Shown here one piece after another: positions 18,874-26,341 of a stretch of DNA of 64,000 nucleotides. Each line of letters opens with the position of its first letter. Positions within the stretch are counted from its first letter, which is position 1. The stretch lies in the NCBI RefSeq assembly GCF_030371825.1, contig NZ_JAUDDM010000001.1. One strand, written 5' to 3'. The notes below the pieces were generated by a model, which worked only from the letters and a program-made list of their open reading frames with translations, had not been told where the DNA came from and did no database searches. This DNA is from Collinsella sp944321445. Lineage in GTDB: Bacteria > Actinomycetota > Coriobacteriia > Coriobacteriales > Coriobacteriaceae. The position numbers and the translations under genes are program-made.

Positions 18874-19593
18874 CTACGCCTCCTCGAACGACTCCTCAAG
18901 CATGGCGTGAGCTTCTGCTTCCTGAGCGGTTTGCTTGCCGCCTTCGCGCCCAAACAGACGACGCCAAAACCCGATGAAGATACCCACGAGCATCGCGTTC
19001 ACAACGGTGCCCTCGCGCACGCCGAAAAGACCTTCGAGCAGCATGAGCGACAAAGACGCGGAAAACGCCATGAGCGAGCAGTCGAATGTCGTTTTGATGA
19101 CCGAGAACGGCTCGCCGCTCACCTGTGCAAGAACCTTGACGAACTCGTCGCCCGGCACCGCCAAGACATCGGCATCGACTTCAAGAAACACGCCGATCGA
19201 CATGAAGACGACGGAAACAAACAGCGCGATGAGGCAGCTCAGGTAGGTATTGAGCGGTAGCAAGCCGAAGGGAATCGCCCACACATCGATGGAGACCGTC
19301 ATAACTGCCAGCGGGATGAGCTGAAGAAAAATGGTCGGCTTCACCTTGCCGCGCAGCAGAACGATTTCACCCAGAAGCAGCAAGGCGTTGAAAAGGAATG
19401 AGAATACGCCGAGCGAAATGTGCGGCAGATTGTAGCGAATGCAGATTTCCGTTAGAACGGCGGGGATACAGGGGATGGGCGATGTGCCGGTCGCGGTGGC
19501 CTTGGCAAGTGCGATACCGGCGCCGATAAACAGCAGGCCGATGACCATTTGCACGCACCGTACACCGAACGAACGGTTCGTCCCCAGCACCAT
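18874..19593 (-). CDS. YczE/YitT-like membrane protein
   Basis: 239 residues; ATG 19593 is chosen over an upstream ATG because GGGGGAATCGAG precedes it. The product has about five to six membrane helices, beginning GVRCVQMVIGLLFIGAGIAL, with a following TGTSPIPCIP segment. It resembles the YczE/YyaS/YitT group (DUF6198). A cytosolic tail of about 40 residues is rich in Glu and Ala. The family is poorly characterised; transport or regulation of transport is suspected. A LacI-type palindrome lies just upstream, so expression is probably controlled by a sugar or purine-type repressor encoded elsewhere. Confidence 0.75.
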   Translation of the reverse strand: MVLGTNRSFGVRCVQMVIGLLFIGAGIALAKATATGTSPIPCIPAVLTEICIRYNLPHISLGVFSFLFNALLLLGEIVLLRGKVKPTIFLQLIPLAVMTVSIDVWAIPFGLLPLNTYLSCLIALFVSVVFMSIGVFLEVDADVLAVPGDEFVKVLAQVSGEPFSVIKTTFDCSLMAFSASLSLMLLEGLFGVREGTVVNAMLVGIFIGFWRRLFGREGGKQTAQEAEAHAMLEESFEEA

Positions 19594-19629
19594 CTCGATT
19601 CCCCCATCTCGTACGCCAGTCACTCAAGT

Positions 19630-19647
19630 AATGCAAACGTTTGCATT
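19630..19647. promoter_or_regulatory. LacI-type operator 1
   Basis: AATGCAAACGTTTGCATT is a perfect 18-bp palindrome, 37 bp upstream of the YczE-like start. On the minus strand a TATACT at 19658-19663 could be the -10 box, placing the palindrome over the transcription start. The TGCAAA-CG-TTTGCA type core with central CG is typical of LacI-family sites. Confidence 0.65.
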
Positions 19648-19736
19648 GCTGTATTAAGTATACACGCCATCTCTCCCGAGCGTGTCGCGCATATTATGAA
19701 GTTTTGCTGGCTAGAAGAAAGAAGAGTAGTTTGATT

Positions 19737-19760
19737 ATGAGTGCAAAGGTTTGCACTCAT
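19737..19760. promoter_or_regulatory. LacI-type operator 2
   Basis: Arms ATGAGTGCAAA and TTTGCACTCAT flank a central GG; 24 bp with a single central mismatch. It shares the TGCAAA-NN-TTTGCA core with the site at 19630-19647, about 110 bp away, so one dimeric or tetrameric repressor may bind both. Confidence 0.6.
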
Positions 19761-19871
19761 ATGCTGTTGACATCTCCGGGGACGGGGCGGGAGATGCCAA
19801 AGTGGTGCCTGCGGAGACAGACTCTCTACGCGACCGCACTCAGGTATCGTGCCGCATCTCGTATCTCTCGT

Positions 19872-19992
19872 AAAGCCTGTCCCAAATGGGGACAAAATGT
19901 CCCCTGGGACCCCCGTCCCCAGAGGGGACAAAGTGTCCTCCGTGGGGACAGGGGTCCCAGGGGACATTTTGTCCCCATTTGGGACAGGCTTT
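19872..19992. repeat. 121-bp near-perfect inverted repeat (family A)
   Basis: Arms of 50 bp (19872-19921 and 19943-19992) pair with one mismatch around a 21-bp loop. The left arm starts AAAGCCTGTCCCAAATGGGG. It contains the family A core CCCCCGTCCCC. It sits between the proC stop and the LacI-type sites and would act as a strong hairpin in either strand's RNA. Confidence 0.85.
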
Positions 19993-20004
19993 GTGGCCCT
20001 TTCG

Positions 20005-20805
20005 TTACATTGCGCGGTTTTTGGCGGCGGCAGCTCGGGCGGCGTCGATTACGGCGGCGCGCATGCCACCGGCCTCAAGCGCGGCGACAGCCTCGATGGT
20101 CGTGCCGGCGGGGCTCGACACCATGTCCTTCAGAACCGCCGGGTGCACGCCGGTCTCAAGCAGATACTTGGCCGTACCCAGCACCGCCTGCTCGGCAAAC
20201 GTATAGGCCTGGGCGCGCGCCATGCCCTCGGCGACCGCGGCATCGGCCAGTGCCTCGATGAACACGCACACGTAAGCAGGCGAGCTGCCCGAAGCGGCAA
20301 TCACCGCATCAATAAGGTGCTCCGGCACGATCTCAGCACGCCCAAAGCTCTCGAACAGCTCCTTCACATGCGCAATCTCGTCGTCCGATACCTGCGCGTT
20401 GGGCGTGAGCGAACTCATGCCGGCGAGCACCATCGCAGGCAGGTTGGGCATGACGCGCACGATCTTGCGGCCCTCGCCGAGCAGACCCTCCAGACGCGCA
20501 ATCGTCACGCCGGCGGCGATGGACACCACCAGCGCGTCATCGACCACCGCCGGCGCAAACCTGCGCACGACGTCATCCAGATACTGCGGCTTCACCGCGA
20601 TGAGCACGATCTTGGCGCCGCGCACCGCCTCAACGTTGTCGCAGGTGCCTGCGCAGCCCAGCTCGCCTGCCAGACGCTGCTGCGAGGCTTCCGCCACATC
20701 GGACACCACGATGTCCGCCGGCGCGATGAGCCCCGCACCCACGATACCCTTCGCGATCGCGCTGCCCATGTTGCCGCAGCCGATCAGCGCCAGTTCCTTA
20801 GCCAT
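20005..20805 (-). CDS. proC: Pyrroline-5-carboxylate reductase
   Basis: 266 residues. NAD(P)-binding motif LIGCGNMGSAIAKGIV at the N-terminus; VKPQYLDDVV; IAAGVTI; VRVMPNLPA; ending with the P5CR signature SSPAGTTIEAVAALEAGGMR. It reduces 1-pyrroline-5-carboxylate to proline. It is the last gene of the minus-strand set hypE-hypD-proC, 46 bp after hypD. That order implies the substrate here is the P5C made by hydroxyproline dehydration, which would couple NAD(P)H disposal to proline formation. Confidence 0.96.
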   Translation of the reverse strand: MAKELALIGCGNMGSAIAKGIVGAGLIAPADIVVSDVAEASQQRLAGELGCAGTCDNVEAVRGAKIVLIAVKPQYLDDVVRRFAPAVVDDALVVSIAAGVTIARLEGLLGEGRKIVRVMPNLPAMVLAGMSSLTPNAQVSDDEIAHVKELFESFGRAEIVPEHLIDAVIAASGSSPAYVCVFIEALADAAVAEGMARAQAYTFAEQAVLGTAKYLLETGVHPAVLKDMVSSPAGTTIEAVAALEAGGMRAAVIDAARAAAAKNRAM

Positions 20806-20820
20806 ATCGATCTCCTCTCC

Positions 20821-20849
20821 GACAAGATTGGACCTGACCCCATCTTGTC
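20821..20849. repeat. Short dispersed hairpin (family H) between hypD and proC
   Basis: GACAAGAT and ATCTTGTC close a 29-bp hairpin. Related copies are at 53610, 55923, 61615 and 62228. It may reduce or tune proC expression relative to hypD. Confidence 0.6.
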
Positions 20850-20850
20850 G

Positions 20851-23376
20851 CTAAAACCCCTGTTCTGTGCGGTTGATGATCTCGTCTTGCAACTCGCGCC
20901 CCAGGTTGCACCACTTCTCCGAAAAGCCCGCGACGCGCACAATGAGGTCGCGGTAGTTCTCGGGGTGCTCGCGCGCGTCGATAAGCGTCGCACGGTCGAT
21001 GATGTTGAACTGGATGTGGTGCCCGCCCATGTCGAAGTAGGTGCGCACGAGATCCGCCAGGTTCAACAGGCCCCGCTCGCCCTCGATGGCCGCGGGCGCG
21101 AACTTCTGATTGAGCAGCGTTCCACCGGTCGACGCATGGTCCATCTTGGCACACGACGCGATGACCGCCGTGGGACCACACACGTCGGCATGAGCCTCGG
21201 GCGAGATGCCATCGCTCACCGGCTCGCCTGCGCGACGTCCCGAAGGCGATGCGCCCGTGACCTCACCGAAGTAGATGTGGCAGGTCGTGGGCAGCATGTC
21301 CACGCGCCACTCGCCGCGGCGCATGTTGGGACGGCCCGTCACGTAGTCGCGGAACGCATCGAATACCGCACGCATGATGTCGTCAGCGTAATCGTCGTCG
21401 TTGCCGTACTTGGGCGTATGACGGCTCACGATACCGCGGATGCGCGTGCCCTCCTCCCCTGCAAAGTCGCTGTCCAGGGCATCCATGAGCTCATCCATCG
21501 TCATGCGGTGCTCGTCGTACACGTTGCATTTGAGCGACGCGAGCGCGTCGGTAATCGACCCGATGCCCACGCCCTGCAGGTAGGTGGTGTTGTAGCGCGC
21601 GCCACCGGCGTTGTAATCCTGTCCGCGCGCGATGCAGTCCTCCGTCATGAGCGACATGAACGGCACCGGATTCTCGCGCGCGCAGATTTGCGTGTTGACG
21701 TTCGAGCCCCGCACTTTGATGTCGATGAAGTAGCGCATCTGCGCAAGGTAGGCCTCGAACAGCTCCTCGTACGTAGCAAAACCGCGCGGGTCGCCCGTGG
21801 CAAGACCGATGCGCTTGCCCGTGCACGGGTCGACACCGTTATGCAGCGTGATCTCGAGAATCTTCGGCAGGTTGAAATAGCCGGTAAGCGGATAGGCCTC
21901 ATAGCCCCAGCAACCGGTTTCCACGCAGCCCGACGACCCACCGCGACGCGCATCGGACAGGCTCTTGCCCGCCGCCAGCAGCTCGTCGACGATCTCCTCG
22001 GTGTTGTAGAACGCCGGCTGACCCCATCCGGCACGCGCGACCTCGCAGGCACGCAGCAAGAAGCGGCGCGGCGTCTTGCGCGAGATCTGCACGTTGGAGT
22101 TCGGCTGGATGAACATCATCTCGTCCATGCAGTCCAGAATGAGATAGGACACCTCGTTCACACCGTCGGCGCCCTCCGGAGTAATGCCGCCGGTGTTGAT
22201 GTTGGCGAAGTCACTGTAGGTGCCGGACTCCTTGAGGGTGACGCCCACCTTGGGCGGCGCAGGCTGGTTGTTGAACTTGACCCACAGACATTCAAGCAGC
22301 TCAAGGGCGTGCTCGCGGTCGAGCCTTCCCGCCTCCACATCGGCACGGTAATACGGAATGAGATGCTGGTCCAAACGACCCGGCGTGTAGGCATCCCACG
22401 GGTTAGTTTCGCTCGTGATGGCCAGGTGGATGAACCAGTAACGCTGAATCCACTGCCAGAAGGTCTGCGGGCGACCGTGGGCCACGGTGCGGCAGTTTTC
22501 CGCGACCTGCTTGAGCTCGGCAGCACGCGCCGCGTCGGACTCCTCGGCGGCCATGCGCTCGGCAAGCTCCGCGTAACGCTCGGCCAAGATCGTGACCGCA
22601 TCGAGCGCAATCAGCATGCCCGAGAGTTCATCGCGCTTGGACACGGCATTTTCATCTGCCATATAGTCGAGGGAGTCGATGGCGGCCTGGATGTCGGCGC
22701 GGATCTCGTCGAAGCCCGCGCTCACCCCGCGCTCGGAGCCCAGACAGGTGTGGCCACCTGCGCGCTGCTCGTAAAACTCGGTAAAAATGCCCGCCTCGAA
22801 GGCATCGTGCCACGCAGGGGTCTGCGCGCGCATGATTTTCTCGCGCGAGGCACGAGCGCTCCAATATGGGATGACGATGTTCTCCTGCGCGGCGAGGTCA
22901 TCGGCGGTCACGCAGAAGTTCACCTGCTCGCGATCGTTCATGTTGTGCATGTCGTCGAGTGTGTGGCAGCAAAGCTCCGGGAACGTCGGCGCCGCCTGAG
23001 GTCCGCGCCCCTTTTCGCCCACGATGAGCTCACCCGGCTCGATGGTAATGGTCTTCTTGGCGAAGTAGTCGCGCAGCACCATGCCGCGCAGTTCAGGCGT
23101 GGACACGCTGCCTTCATGCTCAAGGTAGGTCGCGGTCTCGATGAGCGCGCGCTCCATATCCAAATACGGCTGCGTGGTTTCCGACTGATGGCGCAGGCGC
23201 TTCACGCGCTCGTTCATGCCGCGGTCGTCTTCCCAGGTGGCATGCGAAGTCACACGTGTCGGCGCCGCGTGCGAGCGAACAGCGACAAGCGCCGCATCGA
23301 TGGCGGCGAGCGCTTGATTGTGAAGTTTCGCGAAACCGCCGTTGCACACAGCAGCAGGAGTTTCGATATCTGGCAT
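20851..23376 (-). CDS. hypD: trans-4-hydroxy-L-proline dehydratase (glycyl radical enzyme)
   Basis: 841 residues from ATG 23376 (GGAGGATAGCGAC upstream). The catalytic thiyl Cys is about residue 484 in SSGCVETGCWGYEAYPLTGY and the radical Gly about residue 817 in IVRVAGFSEKW. GCVETG, LWVKFNNQPAPPKVG, NTGGITPEGADG, LPTTCHIYFGEVTGASP and RTEQGF at the end match the hydroxyproline dehydratase HypD rather than pyruvate formate-lyase, glycerol or choline enzymes. It removes water from trans-4-hydroxyproline to give P5C. The front end is about 45 residues longer than usual. Activase upstream and proC downstream support the call. Confidence 0.93.
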   Translation of the reverse strand: MPDIETPAAVCNGGFAKLHNQALAAIDAALVAVRSHAAPTRVTSHATWEDDRGMNERVKRLRHQSETTQPYLDMERALIETATYLEHEGSVSTPELRGMVLRDYFAKKTITIEPGELIVGEKGRGPQAAPTFPELCCHTLDDMHNMNDREQVNFCVTADDLAAQENIVIPYWSARASREKIMRAQTPAWHDAFEAGIFTEFYEQRAGGHTCLGSERGVSAGFDEIRADIQAAIDSLDYMADENAVSKRDELSGMLIALDAVTILAERYAELAERMAAEESDAARAAELKQVAENCRTVAHGRPQTFWQWIQRYWFIHLAITSETNPWDAYTPGRLDQHLIPYYRADVEAGRLDREHALELLECLWVKFNNQPAPPKVGVTLKESGTYSDFANINTGGITPEGADGVNEVSYLILDCMDEMMFIQPNSNVQISRKTPRRFLLRACEVARAGWGQPAFYNTEEIVDELLAAGKSLSDARRGGSSGCVETGCWGYEAYPLTGYFNLPKILEITLHNGVDPCTGKRIGLATGDPRGFATYEELFEAYLAQMRYFIDIKVRGSNVNTQICARENPVPFMSLMTEDCIARGQDYNAGGARYNTTYLQGVGIGSITDALASLKCNVYDEHRMTMDELMDALDSDFAGEEGTRIRGIVSRHTPKYGNDDDYADDIMRAVFDAFRDYVTGRPNMRRGEWRVDMLPTTCHIYFGEVTGASPSGRRAGEPVSDGISPEAHADVCGPTAVIASCAKMDHASTGGTLLNQKFAPAAIEGERGLLNLADLVRTYFDMGGHHIQFNIIDRATLIDAREHPENYRDLIVRVAGFSEKWCNLGRELQDEIINRTEQGF

Positions 23377-23380
23377 GTCG

Positions 23381-24289
23381 CTATCCTCCGATTTCCACAT
23401 CGGTGATTCCTCGGTCGATAAACAGCTGGCGCAGCCGTTCCATCTCCTCGTCGGTCGGCGTCGAGAAGCCGCTGTGCGCCTCGCGCCCCAACCGTCGGTA
23501 TTTTCCGTTTCCAGTTGCATGATACGGCAGCAGGCTCACGCGCGCACCGGCAAGCCGACTCGTAACGTAGGCGGCAAGTGCATCCATGGCTTCGATGCCA
23601 TCGTTCACGGGGTGTACAACCGGCACGCGTACGTTGATGCGCGCACCGGCTTGTGCAAGCCGCTCGAGGTTGGAGAGGATGAGGTCGTTCGTGTGCCCCG
23701 TGTAGCGAGCGTGAATGTCCGAATCCAGCGCCTTCATGTCGTACAGCCACAGGTCGACATGGGGAAGCAGCCGCTCGATGCGTTCCCACGGCGCCTGACC
23801 GCAGGTGTCGATGGCGACGTGCACGCCCTCGTCGTGCAACTCGCGGCACAGTTCTTCTAGGTAGGCGCCGTCCTGCGCGAGTACTTCGCCGCCCGACAGC
23901 GTGACGCCGCCACCAGAGCGCTCGAAGAACATGCGATCCGCCAGCAGGCGGCGTGCGAGTGCAGACGCTGGCAGCTGCTGATCGCCCGCGATCTCACGCA
24001 AACCGTCTGCGCATGCGTCCACGCAAGCACCGCACGCGGCGCAGCGCGAGCGATCCGTGGTCACGCTGCCGTCCCCGGCACGAACGATAGCACCCGCAGG
24101 GCAGGCGGAAATGCACGCCCCACATCCCGTGCAGCGCTCCTCGTCCACCATGAGCTCCGGCTCGAACGCCTGCGACTCGGGGTTGTGGCACCACGCGCAC
24201 GCAAGCGGACAGCCCTTGAAGAACACTGTCGTGCGGATACCCGGCCCATCATGCGTCGAGAATCGCTGGATGTTGAAGATGAGCGGCAT
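23381..24289 (-). CDS. hypE: Glycyl-radical enzyme activase for HypD (radical SAM)
   Basis: 302 residues from ATG 24289, preceded by CAGGAGGTTGC. The radical SAM cluster motif is CPLACAWCHN; two further ferredoxin-type [4Fe-4S] motifs follow (CTGCGACISACP and CAACGACVDAC), as in the larger PFL-activase relatives. SGGGVTLSGGEVLAQ, DTCGQAPWE and YDMKALDSDIHARYTG are family hallmarks. It should use S-adenosylmethionine to form the glycyl radical in HypD, which starts only 4 bp after this gene ends. The name follows hydroxyproline dehydratase usage and is unrelated to hydrogenase HypE. Confidence 0.92.
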   Translation of the reverse strand: MPLIFNIQRFSTHDGPGIRTTVFFKGCPLACAWCHNPESQAFEPELMVDEERCTGCGACISACPAGAIVRAGDGSVTTDRSRCAACGACVDACADGLREIAGDQQLPASALARRLLADRMFFERSGGGVTLSGGEVLAQDGAYLEELCRELHDEGVHVAIDTCGQAPWERIERLLPHVDLWLYDMKALDSDIHARYTGHTNDLILSNLERLAQAGARINVRVPVVHPVNDGIEAMDALAAYVTSRLAGARVSLLPYHATGNGKYRRLGREAHSGFSTPTDEEMERLRQLFIDRGITDVEIGG

Positions 24290-24334
24290 GCAACCTCCTG
24301 AGAACGCGTTCTCCCATTGTCCCACGAAGCTCGT

Positions 24335-24479
24335 AATTGCAAAAACTTGGGACTATGGGCGGAATTATAGCCCCGGGTCCAGACAAGCGGCCTTTTGACC
24401 TCGCGTTTCCGCAGGCAGAAAAGGCGCCGATACGAACCCGGGCCGAATAATCCGCCCATAGTCCCGAGTTTTTGCAAAT
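24335..24479. repeat. 145-bp palindromic element, copy 1 (family B)
   Basis: The left end ATTGCAAAAACTTGGGAC at 24335 is mirrored at the right end (to 24479) for over 40 bp, including GGGCGGA and CCCGGGT. The loop also carries conserved sequence: TTTGACCTCGC is found in the second copy at 53023-53162, which lies in the opposite orientation. It has no coding capacity. It sits upstream of hypE. Confidence 0.82.
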
Positions 24480-24507
24480 ACAAACCCACCGCATCAGCTT
24501 AAGCAGG

Positions 24508-24576
24508 TGTCCTCTCTGGGGACGGGGGTGAGGGAGGACAAAATGTCCTCCCTCACCCCCGTCCCCAGAGAGGACA
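24508..24576 (-). terminator. Perfect 33-bp hairpin ending the DUF1287 gene (family A)
   Basis: Arms 24508-24540 and 24544-24576 pair perfectly around a 3-nt AAA loop. The right arm abuts the DUF1287 stop codon at 24577. It contains the family A core TCTCTGGGGACGGGGGTG. Confidence 0.8.
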
Positions 24577-25257
24577 TTAGGCGCCCATGCGGTAATGGCC
24601 GATGATTGTGCCGTAGGATTCCAGCCGGTCTTCTTCGTAGGCAAGCTGGAATGGGCTCGCGTGATGGATGAGGTACGGAACGCCATACGCATTCCGGCGG
24701 TCGGACACGATTCCCACGTGTCCGTCATAGACCACGACGTCCCCACCCTGCCAGGCTTCGATATCGGCAGCATCCGTCGTGAGCACCTGCGCGTTACGCT
24801 CGAAAAACACGGCGAGATTGCGCGCACGGCGAAAATCGATGGCGGGGTCGGGAACATCGATGCCATACGCATCCGGAGCAGCCGCGATATCCTCATCCAC
24901 AAGCCGCTGTAAATCGTAGCCGGCACCAAGCAGCGCAAACGCCACCACATCGGTGCACACGCCAAATCCGTCATCGGGATACCCTCCGGCATAGTACGCG
25001 CTCTTGTAACGCGGCCGCATCTGCACATACGCAAGGGCGTTCTGCAGGATATCTGTCTGGTCATCGATGCCGTCGCCATCGCAATCAGACATGCTCGCGT
25101 ACGCGGGGATATCGTCACCATACCGATCCTGCGGACGAGCAGCCGACGTGATGCACAGTTGGCCCGTCCCGATCAGCACCGCGCAAACCGCAGCAACGAC
25201 GCATACAGCTCCGATCGCCGCGCCGACAATCCACCGAGTATGCGCGCGTCCTTTCAT
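24577..25257 (-). CDS. DUF1287 family exported/anchored protein
   Basis: 226 residues; ATG 25257 follows GGGAGGTTGACC. N-terminal membrane anchor (about residues 9-32, IVGAAIGAVCVVAAVCAVLI). The rest matches DUF1287: DGIDDQTDILQNA, GVCTDVVAFALLGAGYDL (with a candidate catalytic Cys), DFRRARNLAVFFER, then GGDVVVYDGHVGIVSDRR and LIHHASP. The Cys and His spacing suggests an NlpC/P60-like fold, so a cell-wall or peptide hydrolase is possible. It acts outside the membrane. Confidence 0.85.
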   Translation of the reverse strand: MKGRAHTRWIVGAAIGAVCVVAAVCAVLIGTGQLCITSAARPQDRYGDDIPAYASMSDCDGDGIDDQTDILQNALAYVQMRPRYKSAYYAGGYPDDGFGVCTDVVAFALLGAGYDLQRLVDEDIAAAPDAYGIDVPDPAIDFRRARNLAVFFERNAQVLTTDAADIEAWQGGDVVVYDGHVGIVSDRRNAYGVPYLIHHASPFQLAYEEDRLESYGTIIGHYRMGA

Positions 25258-25477
25258 GGTCAACCTCCCGCAAGCCACGCTCCCCTTATTCTCCCATACG
25301 AGCAGCATGCCACCAGCAAAGCTCCTCACCCCAAAGAGATTCTCAAATCAAAACGCCCCGCAGATGCGTATGCCAAAGACATTGGGCGGCCTTCGCGGCG
25401 AAAAACCGCGCGCCGGGGGCATACTGCACAGTAAGAAGCGCGCTTGCCACTTGGTGCTCAACCTGAGGAGACGAACG

Positions 25478-26269
25478 ATGAACATTGGCGAACGAATCCG
25501 CAACTGCCGCGAGGCGTATGGGATGTCACAGGCCCAGCTCGCTCGCGCGCTCTGGGTGTCGCGCAACACGATCTCGAATTGGGAGACCGGCGCGACCACC
25601 CCGGACATCGAGAGTTTCGTGCTCATGAGCGCGCTCTTTGGCATCTCCATCGACAACATGGTCAAGGAAGACGAAACGGTCATGGCGAGCGCCATTGCGC
25701 GCGACCGCAACCATCTGCTGGCACTCTGCAGCGCAGACGAGCCGGCAACCCTGCGCGTGAACATGCCCGACCCGGTCGATGACCCGGTGCTGGAGAGCTA
25801 TCCTGCGATCGATATCGCCGCTGCCCATGCGCAGGGTGATACGGTCAGGCTCAGACGGGTGTGGGCCATCTTCAATGCGGCACATTATCGTTTGGAGGAA
25901 GGTGGCCGGCGCATCGGCTCGATCCACCGCGGCCACGCGCTTTTCTTCCCCTACTTCAGCGTGCGCGTCGATGGTTTTTCACGCGTGATGCTCAGGCGCG
26001 ATTACCACATGGAAAAAGGTATAGGAATCGTGTACCGCCTGGAGGGCGAGAACTTGAGCTTTGAGGGCAATGTGCTCGGACCCGAGTTCAGCGTGCTGCG
26101 CGGGAATAATCCACTCGTGCGCATCGTCGCCCTGCCCACGGGTGCGCGTGCTGCGTTCTCCCTCGAAATCGTTGATGAACGTGCCTGGCAGCTTGGCATC
26201 GGCGTCGCACTGGCGCTCCTGCTCATGCGCGACCACGACCGCAACCTCGTGCGCAACGCGGGAAAATAG
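25478..26269 (+). CDS. XRE regulator fused to a LURP-one-like domain
   Basis: 263 residues from ATG 25478 (TGAGGAGACGAACG upstream). Residues 1-60 are a Cro/CI helix-turn-helix (RNCREAYGMSQAQLARAL, VSRNTISNWETGATTPDIES). After a linker, residues about 115-255 look like the LURP-one/Tubby-C fold: RLRRVWAIF, IGSIHRG, RDYHMEKGIGIVYRLEG, LSFEGNVLGPEFSVL, then VALPTGARAAFSLEIVDERA and a hydrophobic final helix IGVALALLLMRDHD. The LURP-one part may sense a membrane lipid or act as scaffold. A hairpin with GGGAAAA/TTTTCCC overlaps the stop. Confidence 0.78.
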   Translation: MNIGERIRNCREAYGMSQAQLARALWVSRNTISNWETGATTPDIESFVLMSALFGISIDNMVKEDETVMASAIARDRNHLLALCSADEPATLRVNMPDPVDDPVLESYPAIDIAAAHAQGDTVRLRRVWAIFNAAHYRLEEGGRRIGSIHRGHALFFPYFSVRVDGFSRVMLRRDYHMEKGIGIVYRLEGENLSFEGNVLGPEFSVLRGNNPLVRIVALPTGARAAFSLEIVDERAWQLGIGVALALLLMRDHDRNLVRNAGK

Positions 26270-26287
26270 GGACAGGCACTTTTTTCC
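26262..26287 (+). terminator. Hairpin after the XRE/LURP-one gene
   Basis: GGGAAAA (26262-26268) pairs with TTTTTTCCC ending at 26288. It overlaps the TAG stop and includes GGGACAGGCAC, a sequence shared with the hairpin at 34627-34668. Confidence 0.55.
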
Positions 26288-26290
26288 CAC

Positions 26291-26321
26291 TTGACCCCTC
26301 CGTAGCGTGAGGGTTTATCGT
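26291..26321 (+). promoter_or_regulatory. MerR-type promoter with 19-bp spacer
   Basis: TTGACC (26291-26296) and TATCGT (26316-26321) are separated by 19 bp. The spacer carries the dyad CCCTC / GAGGG. An over-long spacer with an internal dyad is the hallmark of promoters bent by MerR-family activators, so the TipA-like gene that follows probably controls itself. Confidence 0.65.
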
Positions 26322-26341
26322 GTGCGCAAGGAGGTGGCGAG

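Noticed and set aside
18541..20000. The repeated GGGGAC units as a CRISPR array
   Set aside because: Units are irregularly spaced, palindromic, occur in both orientations and have no unique spacers or cas genes.
19849..23406. A 1185-codon open frame on the + strand opposite proC and hypD
   Set aside because: It is antisense to two well-supported genes, its translation is rich in Arg, His and Val with no domain, and it arises from the high GC third-position bias of the true genes.
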